A program made the position numbers and the translations under genes. Shown piece after piece: positions 11,983 through 26,900 of a stretch of 64,000 bases of DNA. The notes beneath the pieces are model-generated. The model saw only the letters and a program-made list of their open reading frames with translations. It did no database searches and was not told the origin of the DNA. Where the stretch lies: assembly GCA_016617855.1 (NCBI GenBank), contig JAECUM010000802.1, positions 1-64,000 on the forward strand, in the 5' to 3' direction. The stretch comes from Megalonaias nervosa (Eukaryota; Mollusca; Bivalvia; Unionida; Unionidae). Position 1 is the stretch's first letter, and every line of letters begins with the position of its first letter.

Positions 11983-14900
11983 CTACAATATACATGAAAA
12001 CATGCAACAATGTAGCCTTAAACAGGAGTGTGTGGGGTTGCATTTAACACAGAATTTCTGCAGTTGTTAAAACAAAAATTTCCATTGACTACATAGAACA
12101 TTTCCAAATTAGACGTGATGAAAGTTAAAAGTTTCCTTTATAAAATACATTATTTATTGTTATTTTTATATGACATCCATTGATTAAATGTGATAATAGA
12201 GTAATAATATCAAATGATTTTATGGTTCTATTTTCTCATGTGTAGAACTTGTGAACTTAGAGTTGACTTGTCACCCCACTGCCTTCATTAACATATATGT
12301 ATCAATAAGTGTTTCCAAATAACAGCACATGGCTTGAGATCCAATGATGCAATACTTGCAAAACGTAACAACAATAAATTGTTTGATTTGTTTTCTTTTC
12401 TAAGAGTGGCATATACAGATAGATTCTACTTAAATAATTATTCGTATTTTCTTAGAACATTATAAGACCTGCTGACCTGTATAAAAAGAGAGAGGTACCT
12501 AATTAATGGTTTTGTGGTCAAGGGAAAATTACCATTTTGTTATTGTCAATTCCCTTTGTCTCTCTGTTGGTCAATTTGTCTGCCTGCCTGACCAACCAAT
12601 GCAGTGTGGGGCAGAGCGGCCTTCAGACATTTTCGTATTTAATTAATAATAATCTGTTTTTAGAACCTTATTATATGTTTAAGAACAAAAAAAACCCCCA
12701 ACCAAAACAAAAAAACCCAACAGCAACAACAAAATCATTAAATAGATTACTGTATGTGTGCCTCATAACCAGGAAATTTACCGTATAGTGTTGACAGGCT
12801 ATTGCAACTTTGTATCATTGATTATTTGAACAATGTACATAAATCCAAAGGAAAGTGTACACAAACCATTACAACAAACCAGTTTCTTGTAAGTTACTTG
12901 GTGCAAGTTCAATTTCAAGGTTTTCATCCAACTCAAATTCTTTTTCTCTCTCACTCTAGATTTCTGAGAAACTTTGTCCATTATGCATCAGAGAAAGAGA
13001 GGTGGGGGGGCAGAAAAATGGAAAGCAGAAAGGATTGCAAATGAAATTGTTTACCATATTAAATTAACTTAGAAAACAAGGATTATTAATATTTTTTATT
13101 GTTATTTTCATATATCACTAATGATTAATCATTGAAAATTCATCCATAGAATCAATAGCATACAGATGATACAATGTTTATACATGCGTATTATTGCACC
13201 ATGGGTGGCTCACAATTTGATATACCAATACTGTTGGTATATAAAATTGCTTGATTCCAACACTTTAAAAGCTAAGTCCTGGAATTTTGTGTTGCCAAGT
13301 TCTGTATGAACCATGATAACATAATAGACACTGCCTTATGACTGGTGTATAAAAATGACTAATGTTGAAAAAAGTATGGACTAAAATACCAGTGAGTCTG
13401 CATTGTGAACAATCCAACCTGACGTCTTTTGACAGGAAAATGTTCACTCCTATTGCAAAATGCCTGCTATGTACAAGTGAAGGGAGCCTTTGGTAATAGG
13501 GGAGGGGAAGAGAACTTAGTCTAGAGGACCTCTGAAACAACTCGTAACACCCATGGGTGAGTGGGGCAGTGTCTCTCCCAATCCATGATAAAGTACAAAG
13601 TTCTTCTTCCCAATGATATGTCAAAAAATGATAGTGTAAACACAGCAGCATGGCCAGTTAAAAATCTTGGTACTTGAGGTGGTCTTTAAAGACAATGAAC
13701 TAACAAATCAACGTAAGTAGGAATATAATAAATATTAAATGGGGCTTAAAAGGTGTATATGGACAGAGCTGGAAATCTCATTGATTGATGAATGGAAGGC
13801 AGATATCTCTGGACATCATAAGATTGAAAAAGATGGTGATTGTGAGCATGAATATTTGGCAATAGAAGAGTTAGTGATAGTAGAACCTCTGTGATGGGTG
13901 TGATGACTAAGCAGGTGAAACAAGGTTGTTCAGTATTCTGAAGAAAGGCTTGGAGTCTGTACATCTTGGGACACAGTTATCTTGTGGCATTCACTATGCA
14001 TATGACCTATGATCCAAGACTTGTACCAGGTGTCTGGGAAACGTGGGTCACTGGGCCAGGTAATGTGCACTAGTGGTAGGTCTCTGTGCCAGAGTAATTC
14101 TGTCCACCACTTGTTTGAAGAAACGTTTCTTTCTAAGGGTTTGTCTCATAAGAGCTAGGCATGCAGATCCAGCATGTATAGAATTATTTCAGCAGGCAAA
14201 GGCCTTCATCTTCATGCAATTGATATGCATGCCCTTTTCATAAGGAAATTATCCATTTGCCCATTTCATGTGGATAGTGTTAATTTTTTGCAAGAGCCAC
14301 GGGTCAGTTGGTTTGGTGTTTTACAGAACAGCAACATGAGTAGGTTATGCAGTGTTCAAGCAATTGGGGTAAAGTGCCATCTCTAGGATAAATTATGGTA
14401 GCCAACCTTGGCTGATCTAATGGAAGGATTCTAGCCCAAACCCTTTTTGTCGTGAATCTGGCATGCTAACCACTGAGCCACTGTGGGTCTTGTCTCCATT
14501 AGTTACCTTGGACAATGTGCTGGCGAGAGCACTAGGTCTATTATATACACTCAAGCTTGCAGTGGGTAATGTTGGGGCAGAGTCTCTCACAGATTTCCAA
14601 CTGTTAGAATACTAGCAGGCCAATGATGTGATGCCTCTTTGTTCAAAAGTCATAAGAATGTTATATTTGTATCTGTAGCCTCTCCTGATCAGTGTTGTGG
14701 GTATTTTTTCATAAAAAATCAAAATATATTTTCAGACCCAAGAAAGCAAATGTTCAAAGTTTGATTTTAATGTCATCAAATACAATTTATTCATGTGGGG
14801 TAATTATCTTCAGCCCATTTAAATCTCTTACACATCCTACATTTAATCCGGCCTACTGTTGTTGGTACCAGTAAGCACTATAAGCTACAGGGCAGACAAG

Positions 14901-17900
14901 TAAGATACCACTAATTGGTTTATCATATGATGAAGTCAGAAAACTGAAATGCAAACTATTCATCTATGATAATAGTAGGGCTTCATTAAAAAGAAAGCAG
15001 ATGGAGAATACTTCACTTGGGTGAGAAACCTCAAACAAACTGGTGAAAAAGCATAAAGTGGAATGGAATGTATCTGTCAGGCCTCTTGTGACAGTATCCT
15101 GACCAGGCATAAGTGGAATGGAATGTATCTGTCAGGCCTCTTGTGACAGTATCCTGACCAGGCATAAGTGGAATGGAATGTATCTGTCAGGCCTCTTGTG
15201 ACAGTATCCTGACCAGGCATAAGTGGAAGCTGTAACTGATGATGATTGGATTTTGTGCCAATCCATTTACTGAAGGAGAACCCACTCTTGTTTGACAGAA
15301 GTCTTGGCAAAAAATGAATTTAAGCATTTCTATTGCCAAAACAAAGCAGAAATTGAGAATGTCGATTTTTTAGTTGGGAGGTATGGATTTGTGAGGCAGC
15401 AAATTCGCTCCCAATGTATTATAATCAGGTAATATATCTGAAGAAGTTATGATACTAATTACCAATACTTGATAAAGATAAACCTCAATATAAGTAATGT
15501 CAAAATTTGCACTAATTTATTTGACAAGCAATTATACCTTGACAAAAATTTATCATCAGAATAAAATGAATCATTAGTGAAATAATGACTTTTGTGACCA
15601 AAAGTTACATGTCTCAGTGTTTACAAACATCATCATTCTTCAAGTCTGAAAAGTCTTGTTTCAAATCTCAAAATATCAATATAAACTGACCTGTATTCCT
15701 CTTCTTTCCAAATGTCTGAACAGTGAAGGTCTCATCAATAATCTGAAACAGATATAAAAAGGACATCCAAACTTGTATCTAGTGTCGAACATTAAATGCA
15801 AATGCTCTAAACAGTAAAACATCAATTGTCTGGGCACATTAAGTGACATAGATTTCATCTGGATAATCGATTGACTGGATGATCCAATTTTGTTAAACAC
15901 GTAGACCTGTGAATGGAAGAATCTGGAATCAATGAATTATATCTTGTTAATGTATATGCACCAGTAGTTAAGTACATAATACAGTAGAACCTGTCTTGAA
16001 AGATCACCCCTTCTGCCAAAAAATAAAGATTATTATTGACAGGTGGTCTCTCATGACAGGTCACAACACTATATGACCAATAAATCTGTGCAAGGAGAAC
16101 AAGGTCTCTCAAGACAGGTGGTCTTTCATAGCAGTCGTCTCACAAAACAGGTTTTACTGTAATGATCTGTAAACATTATCCATATTTAAGAACAGAAAAA
16201 ATCTAACAATTAAAATATTAAAAGCTATCCAAGAAGGAATTATAAGACAGGTGTGTGGTCTTATGAACACAAGCTTCAGAGGGCTCTGATTAGGTATACT
16301 GATAATTATATGTTTAAGTGTATATACACCAGTAGTTAAGTACATAAAAATAATCTGTAAACATTATACATATATAAGAACCTAAAAAATGCAAACAATT
16401 AAAATATTTCCAAGAAGGAATTATAAGACAGGTGTGTAGTCTTGTGAACACATGCTTCATAGGGCTCTGATTAGGTATACTGATAATTATATGTTTAAGT
16501 GTATATACACCAGTAGTTAAGTACATAAAAATAATCTGTAAACATTATACATATATAAGAACCTAAAAAATGCAAACAATTAAAATATTTCCAAGAAGGA
16601 ATTATAAGACAGGTGTGTAGTCTTGTGAACACATGCTTCATAGGGCTCAGATTAGGTATACTGATAATTATATGTTTAAGTGTATATACACCAGTAGTTA
16701 AGTACATAAAAATAATCTGTAAACATTATACATATATAAGAACCTAAAAAATGCAAACAATTAAAATATTTCCAAGAAGGAATTATAAGACAGGTGTGTA
16801 GTCTTGTGAACACATGCTTCATAGGGCTCTGATTAGGTATACTGATGTGGATTCTATTTATACCTGTGTTGGTATATAATTAATCTTTATGAACCCTTAT
16901 GTCGCCATTGATCACTGATTTAAAATTAATTACTTAGACTTGGAGCACAGAATGCCTTTGATTCGACCGTTAATGAGTCTTTTGAGGTGGTATATTCTGA
17001 CAGGAGAGATTTTCATAATCTCTCATAGTTCTTTGACAAATCATTACTCATTACTGAGTATTTAGAATATTACTATTTCTCCTCCTTATCAGAATACAAA
17101 AACTTCTGTTTGTTTACAAATCATACCATTGCACAGACTTGCTGGAAATGAACAGATGAACAAATCAGAGAGACACCCCCACTTTTATGTTTTGCTCTAT
17201 TCCTCAGACATTCACTTGTTTATACTTACTTATCAGCAATACGAATTAATAACTTCTGTTTATTGTTGAACTCAAAAATGACATCAGACATTCACTTGTT
17301 TATACTTACTAATCGGCAATATGAATTAGTAACTTCTGTTTCTTGTTCAACTCAAAAATGACATCAGACATTCACTTGTTTATAATTACTAATCGGCAAT
17401 ATGAATTAGTAACTTCTGTTTCTTGTTCAACTCAAAAAGGACATCAGACATTCACTTGTTTATACTTACTTATCAGCAATACGAATGAGTAACTTCTGTT
17501 TCTTGTTCAACTCAAAAGGACAGTTCTCTTCACTGAAATAAAAAAATCTCTTAAAGCATTAATGAGGCTAAAATTAAATGAAAAACACTTTTTTAAAACA
17601 ATGTTAGATATTTTAAACATAATAATATCATACAGTTTCACTATAAGACTTGCATTGTGCATGTATCACTCTGTATAAACAGTAATGCATCAGCAATATG
17701 TTATACATCAGAAGAATTACATCATGTATCACTGTGTATAAACAGTAATGCATTAGTGATATGCTATACATAAGATTTGCATTTATGTATGCATCACTGC
17801 ATATACCGTATTTTGATGTGTACAATGTGCACCTGATTTTTTACTCAGAATGAGGGGAAAAATTGTTGTTCTGCCAAATTATATGCATGTAATATAATAC

Positions 17901-20900
17901 ATTTTTAAATCTGGATAATTTTGCTCCGTTTAAACAGTGGAAGAAAAGAAAACAAATTACAAATTTACCGGTACCTTGACAAAATAAAGTGACTAGCAGT
18001 ATATTTAGCATATCAATTTGTGCCAATTACCTTGAAAGACCACACTGATTCAATGAAGCATTGTCCACCTTTAAAAACACCTCACTGTCAATTAAAGAAC
18101 ACACTGATTCAATGAAGCATTGTCCACCTTTAAAAACACCTCACTGTCAATTAAAGACCACACTGATTCAATGAAGCATTGTCCACCTTTAAAAACACCT
18201 CACTGTAAATTAAATATTACTAACTCTATTGTAACAGAGAACCAAGCTTATTTTCCAAAGAAAAGTAAATAAATTGCAAGTTTACCTGGACAGATGCATT
18301 GTAAAATATGTTTAGCATATCAAAGTGTAGCCAGTGCTGATTACTGTGAAAAAGAAAAGGAAATGAGTTAATAAAGCCTTAATCACTGTACAGTCGCAAA
18401 GACAGATTAAATACTTTGATTTCAGATAAGAAATAAAAATAAGAACAAAGTTTTTTCCAATGAAGAGAAAAATTTATTCTAACTTTATTCATTAATGCTT
18501 TTGTTTCATGGTGTCAGTGTTACCGAAACAGAACTAACTGTAATCACAAAAAATATGTCCCCTAAATATGCCTCTGATGAGAACATTAACACTGCTTAAA
18601 TTAAAAATATTATACTTCAATTCAACCAAGAACAAATGAAGAAAAAATGCACAGTTATGGAACACTAAACATTTATATTACAGATACTGTAATCATATCT
18701 GTTCTGCTGCAATGCAGTACTTCGCAAAGCTTTGGAACAACAAGTTACCAATCATAATGTACATGTATTTCCGGTCACGGCACAGAACACCACACCACAC
18801 AGTGAAGTGAATGAAATGACTTTATTAACATAAAGCAATCAGAGAACAAGACTATCAAGGTTTGCAAGCATTATTTATTTCATTAATAAGTCTAGTACTG
18901 GTAAACACTTTAGTTACAATGCAACGTAAAGCAGATTTAATATTTCACATGGATACATGTACATGGCCAACTATACTTGAGAAAGCAAAATTTTTTAGTA
19001 AATCATGTTTCTGTACCTGTTCACGTTACATAAGGATAACATTCTATGCTACCTCTAAACCCAGCCCTCCTGGAAAGGAGGAAAATGCCTTTTTGTCTTC
19101 AAAGAGAAAGAGAAAGTTGGCCAGCTGAGGAACTGAGGCAGAGAGTGGTGTGACATCACTGATATGACAACAGTTGTTAAAAATGGCCAATTTTTCTTTG
19201 TATGCCTTCAGAGTTGAGGTCCTTCTAGCTGTAATGATCCTCTCCACAGTTCCGAACTCCTGTTTGCATGAGGCATCCCTGACAAGAATCATGCATGAAG
19301 GAGGAGTTTCACTAGACATGGATGGAACTGTGGTGATCCGGGTTGGGATCACTACTACTTTCCTGGGAATTTCTGTTGCTAGGGAGATCAGATTGTTGAT
19401 TCATGATTTTATCCAACTGTATAGAAGTGATCAGACCTATCTTGCAGTTCGTGTCACTCACTTTCTGAACTACTTTTGGTATCAGGACTGATGGAGGCAA
19501 GGTGTAGGCTCACACTCCTTCCAAGCTCTCCAAAAGAGCTTTGATGGATGCTTCTGGGTATGGAAAAGGGACGTTGTTGTTCCACCTTGTCATGAAAATA
19601 TCATCAGTCCACTCAATAGGGCAAAGACTCAACTGAATGTGAAAGGATGGAGAGACAACTGTGTGAAGCATTTGTCCTCTTCTTGGTAATGAGACAGTTT
19701 GGTAATGAATTAAGTGTCCTGGTATGTGGCAGACCTGAATAATTATCTGGTATTGAACTTACCAACAAAGGTAATCCCATACCAAGACACAAAGGTCCTG
19801 TGATTTTGTGGCTCTTTGTTTGCGGAGGTACATGACCACTGCTGTATTGTCCAACAGTATCAGGATTGTATGTCTTCACAAGAGTTCTACCCATGTGTTG
19901 GACACATTGAAAATGGCTTTCATTTCTGTGGACTGACGTGAAGAGCCATCTCTTGACACATCCACTTGCCAATGACCATCGTAATGTCCAGCAGACATGA
20001 TCATTTCCAACATTCTCAGCAATGCAAAAAAGTCACTAAGGATGCATAGTCAAACAGTGAGGAACTTAATGAAACATTCTTCACTAGCTTGGAGTTGGCA
20101 CTGAAGACTTGCCAATCCAACTTAAAACAAAATGGGACAGTCAAGCCAAAGGCAAAAACATCCTTGTCAACATTAGGTATTTCCGAACAGTATGCATCAG
20201 AATGTGACTTATACCAGTAAGAAGTGAAGCTAGCTGGCAAATGACTCGCAAAAAAGGTTTCTGTATTACCAGGATCACAAATTTTTTCCAAGAGACACCC
20301 AATAATTTCTGTAACATCTTATGACTTAGGCAATGTTCTCAGTCATGGACTATCATCATTGTCTACATTCATGGACGTTTTGACCTTGTATGTAGGGATG
20401 AATGTAAGTGGAAGAGGAAATTCAGATGGAAGCAGGATACTGAAGATTTCTTCTATTGCTTTCTTAAAGCTTAACTCTGTCCATTCCAATGTCAGTTTGG
20501 ATGACTCAAGCATTTCCATTTCATCCCCATCATCTACTTGGGGACTGTCCTCCTCTTGTACACTTTGGTTCCATGGTTAGTGCATTCCATATGGCAATAA
20601 TAATGCTGCATTGTGTGGCATGCACAATTTATTCCCATAGGTTATGCCATCAAATGCGGTGGGGCTGGTTTGGCTTGGCCAGCTGGCTTATGAATACGAG
20701 TCAGTTCGCTATGAAGTGGCATAGTAATGTTCGGTCCAGCTGGTCAGTTTTGCTGGGTGGTAAGTTTGGCATAGGTTACATCAGCTGTTGGAAATACATG
20801 GCCAGCTCATCAGCCCATGATAAGTGATTTGTGACCACTGTAGACATTTTCTTGCTTGCTTGTGTGGAGGACCAGTTGGTTGCTAGTTGGGATGCATATG

Positions 20901-23900
20901 GCAAAAGATAAATGCCATGATGGTCTGGCAGTACAGCTGGATGGCAATCCAGCCATGTCAAGTTGTGGCTATACAAGTCAAATAATATGCCCCTATATCT
21001 GGCAAGAAAGTTGCCATGCATGGATGAAGTATGGGGTACTGTTTATTCACATCTCACTGGTGATAGGTATAACTCTGCAGCCTCACACCTTGGAAAGTGG
21101 TAGTGTGGGTGACATTTGACTTAGCATTGTCACACTGGGGATAAAGGCTTATCCCCAATGGGATCTTAAAATTGTTCTTGTTCCATCATCAATAATCTTA
21201 TTGGTAATGCCTTATTTATTAGGGAGCGCATGCGCGATTCCAAACGCTCTCGCATTTCAACTGCATTAAGATCTGGTGGTGTTTTCTGAATCTTAATGGG
21301 GGGGTGGGGTGAAGTGGGCATCTGTGTCCCCCACAAGACTTGAGTGATTTTTAAGTAGGACACAGCTTCAGCACTTCATGTGAGAAGAAATAGATATTGC
21401 TCTTCTTTTTTTGAGCTGTTTTTGTAAGGACAATAGACAATGCATTCTCTGTCCAGACCACACACTTTACAAGTGTTTGATGAAGGTCTCTTGGTACAGA
21501 GCATGAATGTTTCATTAACATCCTCTACTAATTTGAATCTTTTGCAAATGTTGCACCTTGTGTAAGGATCTGTAATGGAAAGAAAATGAAGTGCATACAA
21601 CAAATATATATGTAATGCCTCAGGGGTGTTACATTTTCCAAGTGGGTGCATTTTTTAGAGCACAATAATGAAAGCTAAAGTTGTTCATTTGATGTACTCT
21701 TATAATGACCACATCTGCATCTGGGAGTCTTTCTGCCACTGAATTCAGTCATTATAAATATCAACACAGTTAAAACATTCAACTGATCAGCATAATTTCC
21801 CACTCAGCAGTTGGTTGAAGCAGGACTGGTAAGTCTTTGAACTTGCCACCCAGCTTCAGCATCATGTTTACCAATACATGTGGGTCTGTGACTTTAGTAA
21901 TTTATACAATGATATATATATTGTATCAGTGTGATCAACTGAGACTGCTACAGTGTTTTGTTACAATCATGGATCTGAAGCAGATGGGTATTGAAAAGCA
22001 CAGGTCTTACACTTATCTTTAAAATTTTCTGTTGAGGGGGTGTTCATTAGAGTGAGGGTATTAATTAGGGAATATACAGTATATGTGAAATAAATGCCAA
22101 CTGCATTATAAAATTGAGTTATAATTAAATGCCTAAAGACAGCGCCCAGGGAAATTCCACCACTGAAAATGTATGATCCTGTTTGAAGTCAAATGTAACA
22201 AAAATGACATAACTGTAATTTAAAAAATGTCCATAAATTCAATGGATTTTACAAAACGTTTGTATGCAGCATGTAACATTTTGACTTACTGTACCAATGA
22301 AAAAGAAAGGTCTATGATTAAATTTAAGTATAAAATTTACCAAATTTAAATGGATTGTCTGGAGGAGAGGGTATAAATGCTATGTACCTAGCAGATAGGA
22401 AGGGAAGTTAACATATAAGAGTTGCTCCCCTTTTTCCAAAAAATGCACAGAAAGAAAGATGTTTTTTCCAACTTGTAAAGGCTGCATTCAGAGGTAGCAA
22501 AGACAGTTATCCATATTGTAATATGATTAGGTAACATATCTGCAGGAGAAACTGACCACATAAAAAATGTAACATTCAGGTTCATCTATGGTGTGGAAGG
22601 ATGGCCAACTGTACTTGAGAAATTTGCCACATAAAAACTTAAACATTAATATAGGGTATGGACCTATGCCCAACTGCGCTTTAGAATCTAACCACATAAA
22701 ACTTTAACATTAATATAGGGTATAGACTGACATATAGATGGATGTATGCATGGATGTGTGGACATGCACACTGATCTAAAGCAACAAAAATCAGCAAATT
22801 CCTGATAGCAAGTGGGATTTGCAAATTCCTGATTTGCGCAATCATGATAAGGTCTTTGTCAATAAACTTCAACAAAAAAAAAAAATGGAAAAAAAGAATT
22901 AAAAAACCCAAGATTGTTGTAATGGTCTGATAAATCTAATCAGGTCGTCTACTATATTTAATAGTTTTTGAGCAGATGTATGGTCAGACAGCAGCAAAAT
23001 TATATACCCCTTTATGCTAAAACAGTTGGGGGCCTAATCAGTGAATACTAATACTACTACAGCAAAGAATGCTACTCTATGCAGTAATCTTCCCATGTTG
23101 TGTGTCATTTGATCCACCCAATTTTTGCCCATTTATCTATTCATTATTGTTGGAAATACATAAATAAAATATGATAAAATTTAATCTAAAACATGATATA
23201 TTTTATTCAGTTTTAATGTTCTGTATTCCTTCAGAAAAATGCTAAGATTTTTTAAAACAAAATTCAAGAACATTTCAAGGATAAACCAACTTTTTGAAAT
23301 TCAAGTAGTTTTCAAGTTTTTAAGGCAGTCCCTCAAATTCAAGAATGCATAAAAACTGTATATTATAAGCTTTCTTCAAAATCACACAGGAAATGAAACT
23401 GTAATGACTTCCAAAAATATTCATGGAGTATTTTGTCTTGTGGAAGATGAACCCTCTACTTTGTTAATTAATGGTATAATGTACCATTTGATTTCACCCA
23501 ATTTATCCCAATTTATTTATTCATTATTTTTGGACAATACATAATAACAAAAGAGTTTTGTTAGTTCAAAAAGAATGGTATTTTTCTGGCACATAAATTT
23601 GTGGATTGGAGAAGAGGACCTATTAGTGTAGAGGTCCTTCTGTGCCAGCTGGATGCCATTTTGTTTACAGCAACCGCTTTGTAGCCAGGAATGTGAGAAA
23701 ACTGACTCTATAACACGCATCGGTATTGGATAGGAAAAAGTCACTATCATCATCAGGATTTTATAACAGACATTCAGCAAATCCTCAAGTCTGATGCAAA
23801 CTTCTGATCCTCAGGTGCAATTTTCATATCCTACACCAATGTAAATGAAGGATCCTATTAATTTTCACAGGTGGACCATTGTTTGTTGAATCATGAAAAG

Positions 23901-26900
23901 TAATGAATTCACTGTACTCAGAGAAGAACTGGTGTTATAGACAAGGCATTAAATGGTCTGATAAATTAACAAAGCATATGTGATTACATAATGTCTCATA
24001 ATTTTAAAAGCAATGACGATCTTGGGCTAATTAGAATTTGTTGTGGCTGTGTTTGATTGGTAGAGTTAGAAATTGGTCAATTTATTATGTGAGAACCCAT
24101 TTATTTGAAACCTGGAATATCAGCTGATTCAAACCAAATATATGTCCCTCAGACATGCTGTTTGGTTTGATCCAGACTAGTTCATCAACACTCTTTTTTA
24201 TTTGAATACTATCGGTGTCCTGAGCAAAGTTGTGCAGTATAAACTTACTTCAGTACTATGCTGGGCATGATGATCTCCATGGAGGATTCCTGTATGGGGA
24301 AGAAAGGCAGTAGCCCTGAGTAGAACAGAAGTAACAGCTTCACAATACCTCCAAATGAGTAAAACAATGGAACACTGGAATTCTGAAATGAACAAACAAA
24401 TATTGCTGTGAGGGTAATTTCTGTGTTGATAAATTTTTGTGAACTTATGATTCTGAAAAATTTGCACATTTATTTTTTTCAGGGTTTTGCAAGTTTTCAG
24501 TCTGTCATAGTGCATCATCTGAATTAGTACCAGCATGAATGTTCACAATATGTGACCAGATCATGAAGAACAATAAATAAAACAAAATGCAGAAATATTC
24601 CTCTGTGTGACACTGTATGTGATAATGATGAGACAAAATGTATGCAATCATATGTCTAAAAATGAGAGCATAGAAGCATACTTGCAGTGGCTACCATCTC
24701 TAAATGTAACATTTAAAAATAAACAAAAATTATATACGAGATTTACTTGTATAACTGTGGCTCAGGTTTGCAAGATTTTCAAAGAGAAAAGTAAATATGG
24801 CTGAAACAAAAAGCTATCAATTTAATTTTCTCATGAAAAATATGGAATTTTGATGCATCTTCATTGAAGAGAGCTGACAGTGCAGTGAGCAAAAAAGAAA
24901 AGTATACCAGTCGTATGAGGTAAACAGTACCTTAAGTCCAAAAAGAAAAGTGTACCAGTCATATGAGGTAAACAGTACCTTAAGTCCAATATGACAACTG
25001 AAAATAAAGTTTCACAATTATTACAAAGGCAAAGTTTCTGATTAATGCAGTACTTTGCTTTATGAAGAATTTGACAGTCATATAAATTGTTCATAATGAA
25101 TGTATGTGGTACACTGAGGTACCATATTTGGTTGTGTATTATGTCGATCACCTGCAAACAGCACAACACAAATCTGCCATATTATACAGGTGTGAATTTG
25201 GTAATTATATTATTCTTATGTCTGTTTTTGAGGTTCAGAGTTGGTGCTTACATTTATTTTGCAAATTCGCCAAGGTCAGACCCCAGTTTCATTAAACATC
25301 TTAAAATTACTTTCTCAAACTGATATTTTCTGACAATCTTTCTTGTTGACTGGTTAATAAGAACAATATTTTGCTCACAGAAAATTCAGTAGGAATCAGG
25401 AATTAAAACATAGTAATAAAATCTTGAATTTTCTTTAAGGAATTTTGCCTTATCTCTGAGAAAATCTTTAGAATTTCCTTTAATCTGAGGAATTCCTGAT
25501 GCAAGTTAATGTAAAATATTGATTTCAAGAATTTTTTTGAAACTGGGGTCAGGTTACCTGTAAGAAGAGTTCACTGTACCCATTTTATTTAACCATGAGA
25601 TACATGTTGTAGCACTTACGACAGAGCGAAGTTTTCTTTGGACTTTTTCCATTCTGCTTCCCCAGATGCACAAATTCTCCCTGTTATACTCCCTGATCAA
25701 TTCATTCACCTGAAATATATACGTAGAGTATACAACATATGGAATAGGAAATCTGACAATAATTCATTGTGAAAAAGTGTCTGGTCTAAGCAGTGTACTG
25801 TAATTCTACTCTTAAATGAGTGAAAATGGAAAATGGCAAATTTGAACATTCCTCATAGCTTAGTATGGGAAATAACTCTGTTTACTATTACAAGCAAACT
25901 TTTTAAATGAGACTCAGTTTAGATATTATGATTATTAATCTTTGTACTAAATCTGAAATCATCATGCTTGCACAAGTTATAATTAGAAAACATGAGTACA
26001 AGCCCCATATGTAATGTTCCTCTATGTAGGCACTTGTAGGATATGGCTGAGTCTGGTGACTGCTGACCAACAGGTCTCAATAGGATATGGTTGAGTCTGG
26101 CAACTGCTGACCAACAGGTCTCAATAATGTTATACAGTTGTGTCGAAATCATTATTTTCTTATTTGACTTACCATGACCAGAACTTTTAGACTCAAATGA
26201 TTTCTTTATTACTCTTAGTGCAATGTTAAAGAATTTACTTCAGAAAAAAAAGATCTGCAAAACCCATTTGTCTTAGAGAAAACATTTAAGTGACCTTCAC
26301 ATCAGACCTTTGGACAAACTTTGGTCAAGGAATGTGATTAAGAATGTGTGTGTGTGTGTGTGAGATTTGGATTTTTAATGTAGCTTTAAAAATTTTTCAC
26401 TCATATTGCTATGATGTCTGCAGTGTGGCAGTTTATAGTGATGTCTAGCACTGGGGCATCATGCTGCGGATACGTAGCATGATGTCCCACCCAGTGACAT
26501 TATTCTGACACCAGGCCAACCAGTCCTAACACTAACCTCTTAATGCTGAGCGCCTCATGAGGCAGCAGTTAGTAACATTTTTATAAGTCTTTGGTATGAC
26601 TCGGCTAGGGTTCAAACCCACAACCTCCCTCATCTGAGGCAGCCAATCTAACCACTAGGCCACCAGAGCAGTTGATTAAAAATAAAAGTTGTCTTGTAGA
26701 AAAAAATATTTTTCTTCTTACAGTCACAGTGACTTGGACCTTTGACCCTCACAATCATTAGGATTCTTTCTCACACAACTTTTAAATTATCCACAAACTT
26801 TGGTAAAGGTATATGATCAACAACCAAATTTATTTTGGGCTGACAAAATTGTCTTTGTCCAATCACAACTGACTACTGACACCAAATGCAAATAGGCTTC

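Noticed and set aside
13265..13651. 128-codon minus frame as a gene
   Set aside because: No recognised domain or splice context, and it lies inside GDPD1 intron 9. Treated as repeat or chance.
17841..18026. Minus frame [17 protein letters not shown]...
   Set aside because: Diverged copy of the same repeat as 18238-18350; no homology to GDPD and no matching splice phase.
18288..18345. Exon-like segment with good acceptor and donor on the minus strand ([12 protein letters not shown]...)
   Set aside because: It is 58 bases and would shift the frame between GDPD1 exons 7 and 8, giving a stop at once. It matches no part of the family and has a diverged copy at 17930-18030, so it is part of a repeat.
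20359..21119. Plus-strand frames of 73-112 codons
   Set aside because: They oppose the minus-strand DIRS-like relics and contain no motif.
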